IMG/VR virus record: IMGVR_UViG_3300037847_002405
Span: 1 to 27,232 of that record
Origin: a virus
Reading direction: 5' to 3' (one strand)
DNA: 27,232 bases
Shown here: positions 5,141 to 11,156 of the stretch, in pieces
Position numbering within the stretch: the first letter of the stretch is position 1
How the letters are laid out: each line of letters opens with the position of its first letter
Made by a program: the position numbers and the translations under genes
The notes under the pieces: model-generated
The model's input: only the letters and a program-made list of their open reading frames with translations
Told to the model about the DNA's origin: nothing
Databases searched by the model: none

Positions 5141-6863
5141 CCCAGCCCCTTCCCTTCAGCTTGCTCAGGTTTGTCCTTGGCGCTTCGATCTGCTTCTGGC
5201 TGTACTGGCCTGTCGATATGTCATAGTCGAGCAATGCCATGCCCTGCTGGCCCACCCACTTGAAGCGTGACTTCCAGCAATGAACCTCGACGCCATCCTC
5301 GCCTCTATGAACCGTGATGCCGAGATCGGCCTTGGCGAACCATGCCGCCGAGCCTGAGATGTTCATGCCCTTGGGGACGGAGTAGGAGCCGTCTTCTTTC
5401 GGGTACATCTTCTGAGGGTGCGCCACAAACCAGACATGGATGGAGTGGGCCTTGGCGAAGCTGGTGATGCGGGTCAGCATCTGGCTGATACTGCTATGCT
5501 CCTCGCCGCCAGTGCTTTCGATGTAGTTGTAGGGGTCGATCAGCAGACCGTTAGCGCCGCGCATGATCGCCTGTTTTGTCCTGTCGATGATTGAATCAAT
5601 GGTGCTGAGGTTTCCGTCCTTTGACTCAAGGAACATAAAGTGGTCTTCGATGAATGACATCGCCTCACTCAGCTCATCTTCGCTCATGCGCTCTTTGATG
5701 CCGCTGTAAAATGGCTTGCCTGTAATCTTCTCTGCGAGCTTGGCAATGTGCATAGCAGGGGGGTTCTCAAACGAGCAGACCGCAAACTTCCAGCCATCGC
5801 GCTGGGCTAGGTTGATCATGATCTGGTCAATGAACTCTGACTTACCGCTACTGGGCATACCAGTTACTATGGACAACTGACCTTCTGCAATCGTGAACAG
5901 CTCGTCAATGCTGTCGAAGCCTGTAGAAGCGCCCCGTCCATGCCCATTCGCGTAGATGTTTTTTACGTCATCGAGATAGTCTGACGCGCAGTACACGCCG
6001 GACAGTGGTACGGGTTCGGGGTTGTCGAACAGGCGCTTGGTTTCCTCCGCGCCGAGCTTCTCGACGGCGTCATTGCCATCCTTCACTGAGTCAGGGAACT
6101 TGACCCGCCAGCACTTGGCCCTACCCACTCGACGGGCAATCTCTTCTGCCAGTGCCTCGCCTGCCTCATCTGCATCTGTCGCCAGCACAATCTTCTTGCA
6201 ATGCTCCAGCCGCTCGCGCTCGTTCCAGATGAAGTTGAACTTTTTGTCTTCCTCTGGGTCGATACGGTGCGACGACACCTTGATTGGTGCGCCATTCGGG
6301 CATGACACCGCCTTGATCCCCACAGACGCCAGCGCAATCACATCACACTCGCCCTCTACAATGGTCAGCTCTTCTTCGCCATCATCTATCTGCTCAATGC
6401 CGTAGAAGGCTCTGGGAGCGCCGTCACAAGTAAATCCCTTACCGTCGATACTCCGCCACTTGATAGCGGTAGGGTTCTCTCTGGGGCCGTACACGAAGCC
6501 CACAGCGGCCTTCTCCTCGCCCCTAAACATCTTTGTGCCGGTCGTCATGGCAGGGAGCGAGTCGAGATTGTCGAGAGTGACGCCCCTGCCTGCGAAAAAT
6601 TCTTTGATCTGGTCTACGTTGTTGTTGAGCTGGGTGGGTAGCTTGACTACCTTTTTCGGTTCGTTCATGTGAGCCTCGTAAAATTTTTTGCGCCGGAACG
6701 AGCCTGACAAGCCACAGTGGTGACAGTGATACAGTGCGTGTTCTGGCTTTATGGTGATGGAAAAAGTCTTGATGTTTTTCTTCTTTCTTGCGTCCGAGCA
6801 ATCGGGGCAACGTGTTCTAGCGTCTTGATTGTGACCCAGAACAAACTCTTCCAAGCTGTTCAT
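5121..6863 (-). CDS. Primase-helicase (Twinkle / T7 gp4-like)
   Basis: A bifunctional replication protein that primes lagging-strand synthesis and unwinds DNA as a ring. A zinc ribbon has Cys19, Cys22, Cys47 and Cys50. The TOPRIM domain shows EGECD (from Glu170) and the acidic pair in ATDADEAG (Asp230, Asp232). The RecA-like helicase has Walker A GMPSSGKS (335-342), Walker B LLIDPYN (Asp443) and a sensor histidine in AHPQK (482). At 580 residues it matches phage gp4-like proteins. The C-terminus is acidic and ends in Phe (GWDDFDEF), as in T7 gp4, where the tail contacts the polymerase. GGAGG lies about 11 bases before the ATG. The gene follows an AT-rich gap with palindromic repeats that may control it or mark an origin. 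Confidence 0.95.
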   Translation of the reverse strand: MNSLEEFVLGHNQDARTRCPDCSDARKKKNIKTFSITIKPEHALYHCHHCGLSGSFRRKKFYEAHMNEPKKVVKLPTQLNNNVDQIKEFFAGRGVTLDNLDSLPAMTTGTKMFRGEEKAAVGFVYGPRENPTAIKWRSIDGKGFTCDGAPRAFYGIEQIDDGEEELTIVEGECDVIALASVGIKAVSCPNGAPIKVSSHRIDPEEDKKFNFIWNERERLEHCKKIVLATDADEAGEALAEEIARRVGRAKCWRVKFPDSVKDGNDAVEKLGAEETKRLFDNPEPVPLSGVYCASDYLDDVKNIYANGHGRGASTGFDSIDELFTIAEGQLSIVTGMPSSGKSEFIDQIMINLAQRDGWKFAVCSFENPPAMHIAKLAEKITGKPFYSGIKERMSEDELSEAMSFIEDHFMFLESKDGNLSTIDSIIDRTKQAIMRGANGLLIDPYNYIESTGGEEHSSISQMLTRITSFAKAHSIHVWFVAHPQKMYPKEDGSYSVPKGMNISGSAAWFAKADLGITVHRGEDGVEVHCWKSRFKWVGQQGMALLDYDISTGQYSQKQIEAPRTNLSKLKGRGWDDFDEF

Positions 6864-6867
6864 GTTG

Positions 6868-6896
6868 TTGACTACCTCCTTTTTTTCTGCTATTTA
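6868..6896 (+). promoter_or_regulatory. Possible + strand promoter in the primase leader
   Basis: TTGACT (6868-6873, five of six for -35) is followed after 17 bases by TATTTA (6891-6896), a weak -10. A transcript would begin near 6903, at the first palindromic repeat, and would meet the + strand terminator at 7007-7032 after about 120-130 bases. No + strand gene lies between. Weak evidence taken alone. Confidence 0.25.
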
Positions 6897-6902
6897 CTTC
6901 CC

Positions 6903-6975
6903 CTAGTAATTTCCTAGACTAGAATCTTCCTAAGTTTTAAACCTTGGTAAGTTACTAGGTCTAGTAAGTTACTAG
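6903..6975. repeat. Four 15-bp palindromic repeats, operator or iteron cluster
   Basis: Copies lie at 6903-6917 (CTAGTAATTTCCTAG), 6919-6933 (CTAGAATCTTCCTAA), 6944-6958 (TTGGTAAGTTACTAG) and 6961-6975 (CTAGTAAGTTACTAG). The last is a perfect palindrome with 7-bp half-sites around a central G; the others depart from CTAGTAA-N-TTACTAG at one to several positions. Start-to-start spacings are 16, 25 and 17 bases. Copies three and four share a 14-bp identity (6947-6960 and 6964-6977). The stretch is AT-rich against its neighbours and lies just upstream of the primase-helicase gene. A dimeric regulator's operators or origin iterons like those of lambda are both possible. Confidence 0.75.
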
Positions 6976-7006
6976 GTTCATTGAATGACTCCTTTTTTTG
7001 AGCTTC

Positions 7007-7032
7007 GCCCCTCCCAGAGAGGGGCTTTTTTT
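7007..7032 (+). terminator. Intrinsic terminator, + strand only
   Basis: GCCCCTC (7007-7013) and GAGGGGC (7019-7025) form a perfect 7-bp stem with loop CCAGA, followed by seven Ts (7026-7032). On the - strand no T-run follows, so it stops only rightward transcription, although both flanking genes run leftward. It overlaps the stop codon of the 83-residue - strand gene. Confidence 0.85.
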
Positions 7033-7282
7033 ACGCAAGCTCAGTCAGCTCATCCATCACCATCTGGGCGACAACTTTCTGCTCAGGTAGGCTCAAAAGA
7101 AGCATCTCGTCGAGTGCATCCTGTAAACCGGAAGGGTATCCAGCGGTGTGGCAATGTGATGTAAAAGCTGGGGATTTCAGATACTTAGCGGCGGCATCAC
7201 GGTCATCTGCGTAGTTGCAAACCAAGTCCTTGATGGCTTGATTGATGACCTTGCTGTAGATGACCCTATAGGTGTCTGACAC
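7031..7282 (-). CDS. Hypothetical protein, 83 aa
   Basis: Lies in the rusA operon and overlaps the end of the resolvase gene by 17 bases. The product is helical and soluble (YRVIYSKVINQAIKDLVCNY, then ALDEMLLLSLPEQKVVAQMV) with a short Cys/His-containing middle (FTSHCHTAGYPSG). The family is not recognised. Its stop codon falls in the T-run of the + strand terminator. A partner of the resolvase is possible by position only. Confidence 0.7.
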   Translation of the reverse strand: MSDTYRVIYSKVINQAIKDLVCNYADDRDAAAKYLKSPAFTSHCHTAGYPSGLQDALDEMLLLSLPEQKVVAQMVMDELTELA

Positions 7283-7619
7283 TAATTTCTGCCCGTGGAT
7301 TTTCTTTGTCCACGCCTCCCCAAATAACGTGCTTCTCTTTCACTTGCCTGTCATTCTTATACACCAGCCCCTGCATACAGTCCAGTATGAGAGACTCATC
7401 AAGGTCGGGACGGCGACTGGCGTAGTAAATTCTGATGATGACAGAGACATCCTCAGTGATCAGTGGATCGACAGACCGGCACTGCTGGCTAAATGACTTC
7501 ACATAATCTAGCGCCTTCTTGCTCTTGATGAAGAGTGGCCTGCCTGCCTTGCTCTTCACAAGTCTCCGGCTGTTGGCTTTACTGCATGGCTCACCAAATA
7601 TCACCATATTGATTGACAT
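7266..7619 (-). CDS. rusA: RusA-like Holliday junction resolvase, 117 aa
   Basis: RusA-family enzymes cut four-way DNA junctions as dimers. Residues 5-20 (MVIFGEPCSKANSRRL) match the phage RusA N-terminus. RRPDLDESLILDCMQG (69-84) and VYKNDRQV (86-93) carry the conserved acidic residues Asp72, Asp74 and Asp90. The ending NPRAEISVRHL gives the last strand. The length is normal (about 120). Two positions differ from E. coli RusA: Glu follows DLD in place of Asn, and Ile78 sits where the catalytic lysine is expected, a change I associate with a phage subfamily. It is divergently arranged with the recombination operon and likely resolves replication or recombination intermediates before packaging. 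Confidence 0.85.
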   Translation of the reverse strand: MSINMVIFGEPCSKANSRRLVKSKAGRPLFIKSKKALDYVKSFSQQCRSVDPLITEDVSVIIRIYYASRRPDLDESLILDCMQGLVYKNDRQVKEKHVIWGGVDKENPRAEISVRHL

Positions 7620-7641
7620 ATTGCGCTGTCTCCGGCATGAT
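7613..7641 (+). promoter_or_regulatory. Sigma70-like promoter of the recombination operon
   Basis: TTGACA (7613-7618) is a perfect -35 hexamer; after 17 bases comes CATGAT (7636-7641), four of six for the -10. Start of transcription would be near 7648, some 23 bases ahead of the first + strand ATG at 7671. The -35 box overlaps the first codons of the divergent rusA gene, so activity here could interfere with rusA expression. Confidence 0.6.
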
Positions 7642-7670
7642 TCGTTGTCCCAGTAATTCAGGAGTTTAGC

Positions 7671-7901
7671 ATGAGCAAGATGGGACGTTACGTTTTCAAC
7701 TTACAGGAGACTGCAAATGCAGATTCAGATCGACAAGCACATTCCCGTTCCCAAGCGGACGAAGATACCCGATCTACCATTAGAGATGATGGAGACGGGC
7801 GACAGCTTCGTGGCACCCATCGACGCGAGCAATCCCGTCGAAGTCAGGGCGTTGAGACAGCGAGTGAGTCGCTGGCAACGTGGGACGACATCCCGTTTTA
7901 G
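7671..7901 (+). CDS. Possible leader protein with SSB-type DDIPF tail, 76 aa
   Basis: AGGAG lies six bases before ATG 7671, and this is the first frame after the promoter. It starts MSKMGRYVFNLQETANADSD, which looks like a real phage N-terminus, but from base 7717 it overlaps the better-supported 76-residue gene in another frame, and its middle is a low-complexity Arg/Asp/Ser/Gln mix. It nevertheless ends TWDDIPF, the same acidic tip as bacterial SSB and as the 102-residue protein downstream. It could be a truly overlapping gene or a chance frame. Confidence 0.4.
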   Translation: MSKMGRYVFNLQETANADSDRQAHSRSQADEDTRSTIRDDGDGRQLRGTHRREQSRRSQGVETASESLATWDDIPF

Positions 7902-7947
7902 CTGTATCCGAGATGGCGATGACATGAGGGTCTTTCGCGTAGCATGA
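7717..7947 (+). CDS. Small conserved phage protein, 76 aa
   Basis: CAGGAG precedes ATG 7717. The product begins MQIQIDKHIPVPKRTKIPDL, then EMMETGDSFVAP, and ends IRDGDDMRVFRVA. I recognise this pattern (a short IPxPxxxK start, a MExGDSF turn, Arg-rich helix and RVFR/RVWR end) from many phage and bacterial genomes, where the function is unknown; it has the look of a small DNA-binding domain. Its stop overlaps the exonuclease start (ATGA). It largely overlaps the 7671 frame, and of the two this is the more secure. Confidence 0.8.
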   Translation: MQIQIDKHIPVPKRTKIPDLPLEMMETGDSFVAPIDASNPVEVRALRQRVSRWQRGTTSRFSCIRDGDDMRVFRVA

Positions 7948-8813
7948 ACTACACCAACGTCACCAATCTACCCCAGCCGATATTCAAGGCGCTGACGCAC
8001 AGTGACTACACCAGAGGTCACAGCAACCGCTCAGTCACCCAGCTAATCGACTCGCCTCGCGTCCGAATACTACGCAAGGAGCATGACGACGACATCACCG
8101 AGGATGTGAGCGATATGGTCTGGAGCGTACTGGGTACGTCAGTTCACAAGATGTTTGAGGAGCACCACGCCGATGGTCACACCGTCGAAGAGCGGCTCTA
8201 TGCAGACATTGACGGGTGGACAATCAGTGGCGCAATCGACTTACAAAGGTCGGAAGATGACGGCACAGTCACGATCCTTGATTACAAATGCACCTCTGTG
8301 TGGTCTGTAATCTACGGCAAGAAAGAATGGGACAAGCAACTCAACTGCTACGCATGGCTTGCAGAGCAAGCTGGTAGAGAGGTGAGCGGCTTGCAAATAG
8401 TAGCGGTGCTCAGAGACTGGCAACGGTCGAAGGCAAAGCAAGACCCCAACTATCCTGCCGCACCGATGATGGTAGTCCCCATCCCCCTGTGGTCTAAGGA
8501 GGAGAGGAACGCCTACGTCAAGGAGCGGGTCGCACTGCACCAACACGCTGAGTATGAAAGGCTGACTGGCGGTCACATCCCCCACTGCACCGATGAGGAG
8601 CGGTGGAAGAAGGACGACTCGTTTGCTGTCAAGAAGAAGGGCAACAAGCGAGCATTGCGAGTATTCAACTCTACAGAGGAGGCAGAGAAATTTATGGCAG
8701 ACCAAAAAGGTCTGGAGCTGGAGCATCGTGTTGGGCGCTGTATTAGGTGCGATGACAACTGGTGCAGGGTTGCAGACTGGTGTGAGCAGTACGAGAACGA
8801 GGCATGGTCATGA
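7944..8813 (+). CDS. PD-(D/E)XK exonuclease, RecB/Cas4-like, with Cys cluster, 289 aa
   Basis: A single-strand-specific or end-resecting exonuclease of the PDDEXK_1/Cas4 type. His68 (SVHKM) starts the active site. GAIDL gives Asp99, LDYK gives Asp113 and Lys115, and QLNCYAWL (Gln132, Tyr136) is the RecB-family motif. The C-terminus carries C-I-R-C-x4-C-x5-C (Cys266, 269, 274, 280), consistent with a 4Fe-4S cluster as in Cas4 and AddB; Cys215 is another candidate ligand. The length fits the family. The start is ATGA-coupled to the previous gene. With the DUF1071 annealing protein three genes downstream it would form a two-component recombination system, similar in logic to lambda exo/beta. Confidence 0.88.
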   Translation: MNYTNVTNLPQPIFKALTHSDYTRGHSNRSVTQLIDSPRVRILRKEHDDDITEDVSDMVWSVLGTSVHKMFEEHHADGHTVEERLYADIDGWTISGAIDLQRSEDDGTVTILDYKCTSVWSVIYGKKEWDKQLNCYAWLAEQAGREVSGLQIVAVLRDWQRSKAKQDPNYPAAPMMVVPIPLWSKEERNAYVKERVALHQHAEYERLTGGHIPHCTDEERWKKDDSFAVKKKGNKRALRVFNSTEEAEKFMADQKGLELEHRVGRCIRCDDNWCRVADWCEQYENEAWS

Positions 8814-9031
8814 TTCAGACTGACCCCGAGTTCTACCGCAAGGTTGTCGCATTGAATCAGATAACCACGCGCAAACTAAAGATAACCGTTAGCGGAGACA
8901 GCGTCAGGTTTTATATTAGCGACAAGCACGTTGGTGATATGAACTCAGGACTGTTCTTCAAGCTAACGCCCAGTGAAATTCTCAAAACGATAGGAGTATC
9001 GAATGAGCACAGAAAGTCATGGCTCACATGA
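8810..9031 (+). CDS. Hypothetical protein, 73 aa
   Basis: I use ATG 8810, which forms an ATGA overlap with the exonuclease stop, rather than ATG 8804 two codons earlier. The product (MIQTDPEFYRKVVALNQITT, then KLKITVSGDSVRFYISDKHV) appears to be a small alpha+beta domain, with a helical end and a final HRKSWLT. It lies between exonuclease and annealing protein, so a role in recombination is plausible but not shown. Not recognised. Confidence 0.7.
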   Translation: MIQTDPEFYRKVVALNQITTRKLKITVSGDSVRFYISDKHVGDMNSGLFFKLTPSEILKTIGVSNEHRKSWLT

Positions 9032-9398
9032 TGAGCCGCAAGAGTACATCGCGGTACTTACTCTCATGGTGTCGGGAACAATAAAGGAGTGTGTTGTTCT
9101 GCGAATAGCTGACCGTGAGGAAGAGGGGGCATACACTAAGGCTAGACAGATTTGCCATAGCATTACGGCTAACTATCCCGTCGATTGTGTAGACCCGAGT
9201 GACTACCCCAATCACCCCTACTGGAGCGTCCTGACCGTAAGGAAAGAACATGGTGAGGACGCAATCGTCGATCTTTGCCTTGAGGACGACATCGTAAAGC
9301 TGGATTCTGTTTGGCTGGCAAACGCCCTAAAGGTGCGCCGTTGCACCGAATACTGGACAAAAGTTTCTCAGGGGGAGATTGAGCATGACCGCTTCTAA
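9003..9398 (+). CDS. Hypothetical acidic protein, 131 aa
   Basis: AGGAG is five bases before ATG 9003, and the gene overlaps the previous one by 29 bases. After a short polar start (MSTESHGSHDEPQEY) the sequence is alpha/beta: YIAVLTLMVSGTIKECVVLR, ARQICHSITANYPVDCVDPS, then an acidic strand-rich part (EDAIVDLCLEDDIVKLDSVW). It has four cysteines without a metal-binding pattern. No family is recognised. It sits in the recombination operon and its end overlaps the annealing-protein start. Confidence 0.7.
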   Translation: MSTESHGSHDEPQEYIAVLTLMVSGTIKECVVLRIADREEEGAYTKARQICHSITANYPVDCVDPSDYPNHPYWSVLTVRKEHGEDAIVDLCLEDDIVKLDSVWLANALKVRRCTEYWTKVSQGEIEHDRF

Positions 9399-10107
9399 AA
9401 CAAAACACACATACGCCAGTGTGTGGAAGACACTCAGCGCCATAGACTGCTCTGAGAAAGCCGAAAAGAAAAACGGCTTAACCTACCTATCTTGGGCTTG
9501 GGCGTGGGGCATCCTGATGGAGCATTACCCAGAGGCCACCTACGACTTTCTTACCGAGGAATGGGATAGAGAAGACCGCTGTACTGTCTGGTGCAAGGTG
9601 ACGATAGGTGAGCTGGAGCGGCTCATGTGGCTACCCGTCATGGACTACAAAAACAAGGCGATAGTCAGCCCAGACACCAGAGCAGTATCTGACACCCGTA
9701 TGCGCTGTTTGACGAAATGTCTGGCGATGTATGGACTGGGACACTACATTTATGCTGGCGAGGACTTGCCCACCCAAGCAGAGCCTGCGGTAGAGGAGAA
9801 GCCTGCACCCAAGAAGTCAACCGCAAAGAAAGCACCGCCCAAAAAGGCTGACAACGTCACACCCATAGGCGGCATACCCGACACTATTGGTGATGCCGAG
9901 GAGGCTTCAAAGGTGGTGGACTTCATCTGCCAGACGGCTGACACATTCGCCACTGGCACCGAAAAGGAGCTGATCAGTTTCTGGAGCGATAACAAGAAGG
10001 TTATCGACTTGCTGGATGATGAGTATCCCGAGCATTTCACGCAACTGAAGGCGCATTTCGGCGCTCTCAGAACATCCCTCAAGAACAAGGAGTCTAGCGA
10101 TGAGTAA
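9385..10107 (+). CDS. DUF1071 / Sak3-type single-strand annealing protein, 240 aa
   Basis: DUF1071 proteins belong to the phage single-strand annealing (Sak3-type, Rad52-like) group that pairs complementary strands during recombination. The marker sequence is YLSWAWAWGILMEHYPEATY (34-53), followed by MRCLTKCLAMYGLGHYIYAG (106-125), both typical of the family. A Lys/Pro/Ala-rich linker (about 138-156) joins a C-terminal helical domain (about 170-235) that could bind partners. I chose ATG 9385 over TTG 9379 because GGGGGAG is seven bases upstream. It works logically with the PD-(D/E)XK exonuclease and the SSB-tail protein encoded next to it. Confidence 0.85.
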   Translation: MTASKTKHTYASVWKTLSAIDCSEKAEKKNGLTYLSWAWAWGILMEHYPEATYDFLTEEWDREDRCTVWCKVTIGELERLMWLPVMDYKNKAIVSPDTRAVSDTRMRCLTKCLAMYGLGHYIYAGEDLPTQAEPAVEEKPAPKKSTAKKAPPKKADNVTPIGGIPDTIGDAEEASKVVDFICQTADTFATGTEKELISFWSDNKKVIDLLDDEYPEHFTQLKAHFGALRTSLKNKESSDE

Positions 10108-10408
10108 GTACCACAAGACCGATGGCGGTCTATGGCCCAACAAAGACAAGGCCAAGCCAACCCACCCCGACATGAAGGGAAACGTCAAGATCAGCTCTGA
10201 GCAGATGAAAGGGCTGATCGCGCAGGCCAAGGAGGGTAAGGAGCCTAAGATTCAAATCGCCTCATGGAACCGCAAGGCAAAGGACACTGGGCAGGAATAC
10301 CAGTACGTCACGGCTGAAGTGTTCTGGGATGCAGAGGCGCAGGCGGCTCCTCCGCCCCCGCCAAAGCCCCAGCCCATTGAGCTGGAAGAAGACGATATTC
10401 CGTTTTGA
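10100..10408 (+). CDS. Small protein with perfect SSB-type C-terminal tip, 102 aa
   Basis: The start overlaps the annealing-protein stop. The 75-residue body (MKGNVKISSEQMKGLIAQAK, then EPKIQIASWNRKAKDTGQEY) has an alternating basic/aromatic pattern, followed by a proline tract (APPPPPKPQP) and the tail ELEEDDIPF. The DDIPF tip is identical to that of E. coli SSB, which recruits RecQ, RecO, PriA, exonuclease I and others. The body is shorter than a standard SSB OB-fold, and I cannot show that it is one; it may be a minimal phage ssDNA-binding protein or a mimic that uses the tip to attract host repair proteins. Confidence 0.75.
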   Translation: MSKYHKTDGGLWPNKDKAKPTHPDMKGNVKISSEQMKGLIAQAKEGKEPKIQIASWNRKAKDTGQEYQYVTAEVFWDAEAQAAPPPPPKPQPIELEEDDIPF

Positions 10409-10728
10409 TCAGGTCGAAAAAACTGCTGGATGCGGCGAAAGATCAGTCATGCGTCAACTGCGGTGTCAGAGATGGCACCGTGGTTGCGGCCCACTATACC
10501 GGCCTACGCGCACACGCACTTGGTAAGGGTACAGGTCACAAACCACACGACTTGTTGATCGCTGACCTGTGCCACAAGTGCCACTACCAGTTCGATGTGG
10601 GCGGCGGTGGCGCAACCTTTGAGAAGAAGATCGACAAGTCAGAGCAGTTCCTGTTCAACATAGTCAAAACCTTGATGCGCCGGATTGATCAGGGCGTCAT
10701 CACAATAGAAGGAATGAAGGATGAGTGA
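10405..10728 (+). CDS. YbcO/DUF1364-like nuclease, 107 aa
   Basis: TTG 10405 is the likely start, overlapping the previous TGA as TTGA. The zinc-binding core has Cys16 and Cys19 (CVNCG), His30 in VVAAHYTGLR, and Cys56, Cys59 and His60 in LCHKCH, with GKGTGHKPHD between, which is the DUF1364 (YbcO) signature. The family is found in lambdoid ninR-type regions and is thought to be an HNH/His-Me-like endonuclease acting on DNA junctions or single strands. With RusA and the PD-(D/E)XK protein it makes three likely DNA-processing nucleases in this phage. Confidence 0.82.
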   Translation: MIRSKKLLDAAKDQSCVNCGVRDGTVVAAHYTGLRAHALGKGTGHKPHDLLIADLCHKCHYQFDVGGGGATFEKKIDKSEQFLFNIVKTLMRRIDQGVITIEGMKDE

Positions 10729-11156
10729 TGGAGATACACCTACCAAAGAGCGAAGCAGTGAGGCGGATGAGAGTGTTACAGTCACTGTGTCAGGAGTTTC
10801 CGCAAGTGGCACCTCAGATACTGGAGGTGAATTTACAGTCGAAGCACGGGGTGACACTGGAGGTGAAACCTCTGCGGACTCACCGCTCCAGACCGCAAGA
10901 AAACTACTACAGAAAGTGGTGCAACGGATTCGCAAAATTCTGCGGCTTGACCCCTGACGAAATGCACAACGAGCTTCTCTGCCAATGCTATGGGTCAGAG
11001 GAGATCGACAGCAAGTTTGGAGTAGTTCGTCGTCCGGTGAAGCGTAGCAACGATGCTACCCGTGGTGACTACTCAGAGCTGATTGAGACATTGTGCAGAG
11101 TGGCGGCACAGATGGGTTATGACGTACCACCCCCTGCTATGGAAGAGACAGCGTGA
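10728..11156 (+). CDS. NinB-like recombination protein (tentative), 142 aa
   Basis: ATG 10728 overlaps the previous stop (TGATG), and AAGGA lies upstream. The N-terminal 50 residues contain paired helices and strands (EAVRRMRVLQSLCQEFPQVA). The central RTHRSRPQENYYRKWCNGFA followed by KFCGLTPDEMHNELL matches the pattern R-S-x-x-Q-N-x-Y-Y...G-x-x-x-D-E-x-H common to NinB-type and related phage recombination proteins. The C-terminal part (RSNDATRGDYSELIETLCRV, then YDVPPPAME) also fits that group. Assigned by motif and neighbourhood only. Its stop overlaps the GTG of the next frame. Confidence 0.6.
   Translation: MEIHLPKSEAVRRMRVLQSLCQEFPQVAPQILEVNLQSKHGVTLEVKPLRTHRSRPQENYYRKWCNGFAKFCGLTPDEMHNELLCQCYGSEEIDSKFGVVRRPVKRSNDATRGDYSELIETLCRVAAQMGYDVPPPAMEETA

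Noticed and set aside
6989-7028. Hairpin as a leftward terminator for the rusA operon
   Set aside because: On the - strand the stem is followed by GAAGCTC and As rather than Ts, so it is not an intrinsic terminator in that direction.
6983-7182. Small + strand frame beginning MTPFFELRPS within the terminator region
   Set aside because: It runs through the terminator stem and antisense to the 83-aa gene with no ribosome site.
10721-10957. 78-residue + strand frame starting MSDGDTPTKE, overlapping the NinB-like gene
   Set aside because: It is a low-complexity Ser/Thr/Gly sequence lying in another frame of a gene with recognisable motifs and coupled start and stop; treated as a shadow.
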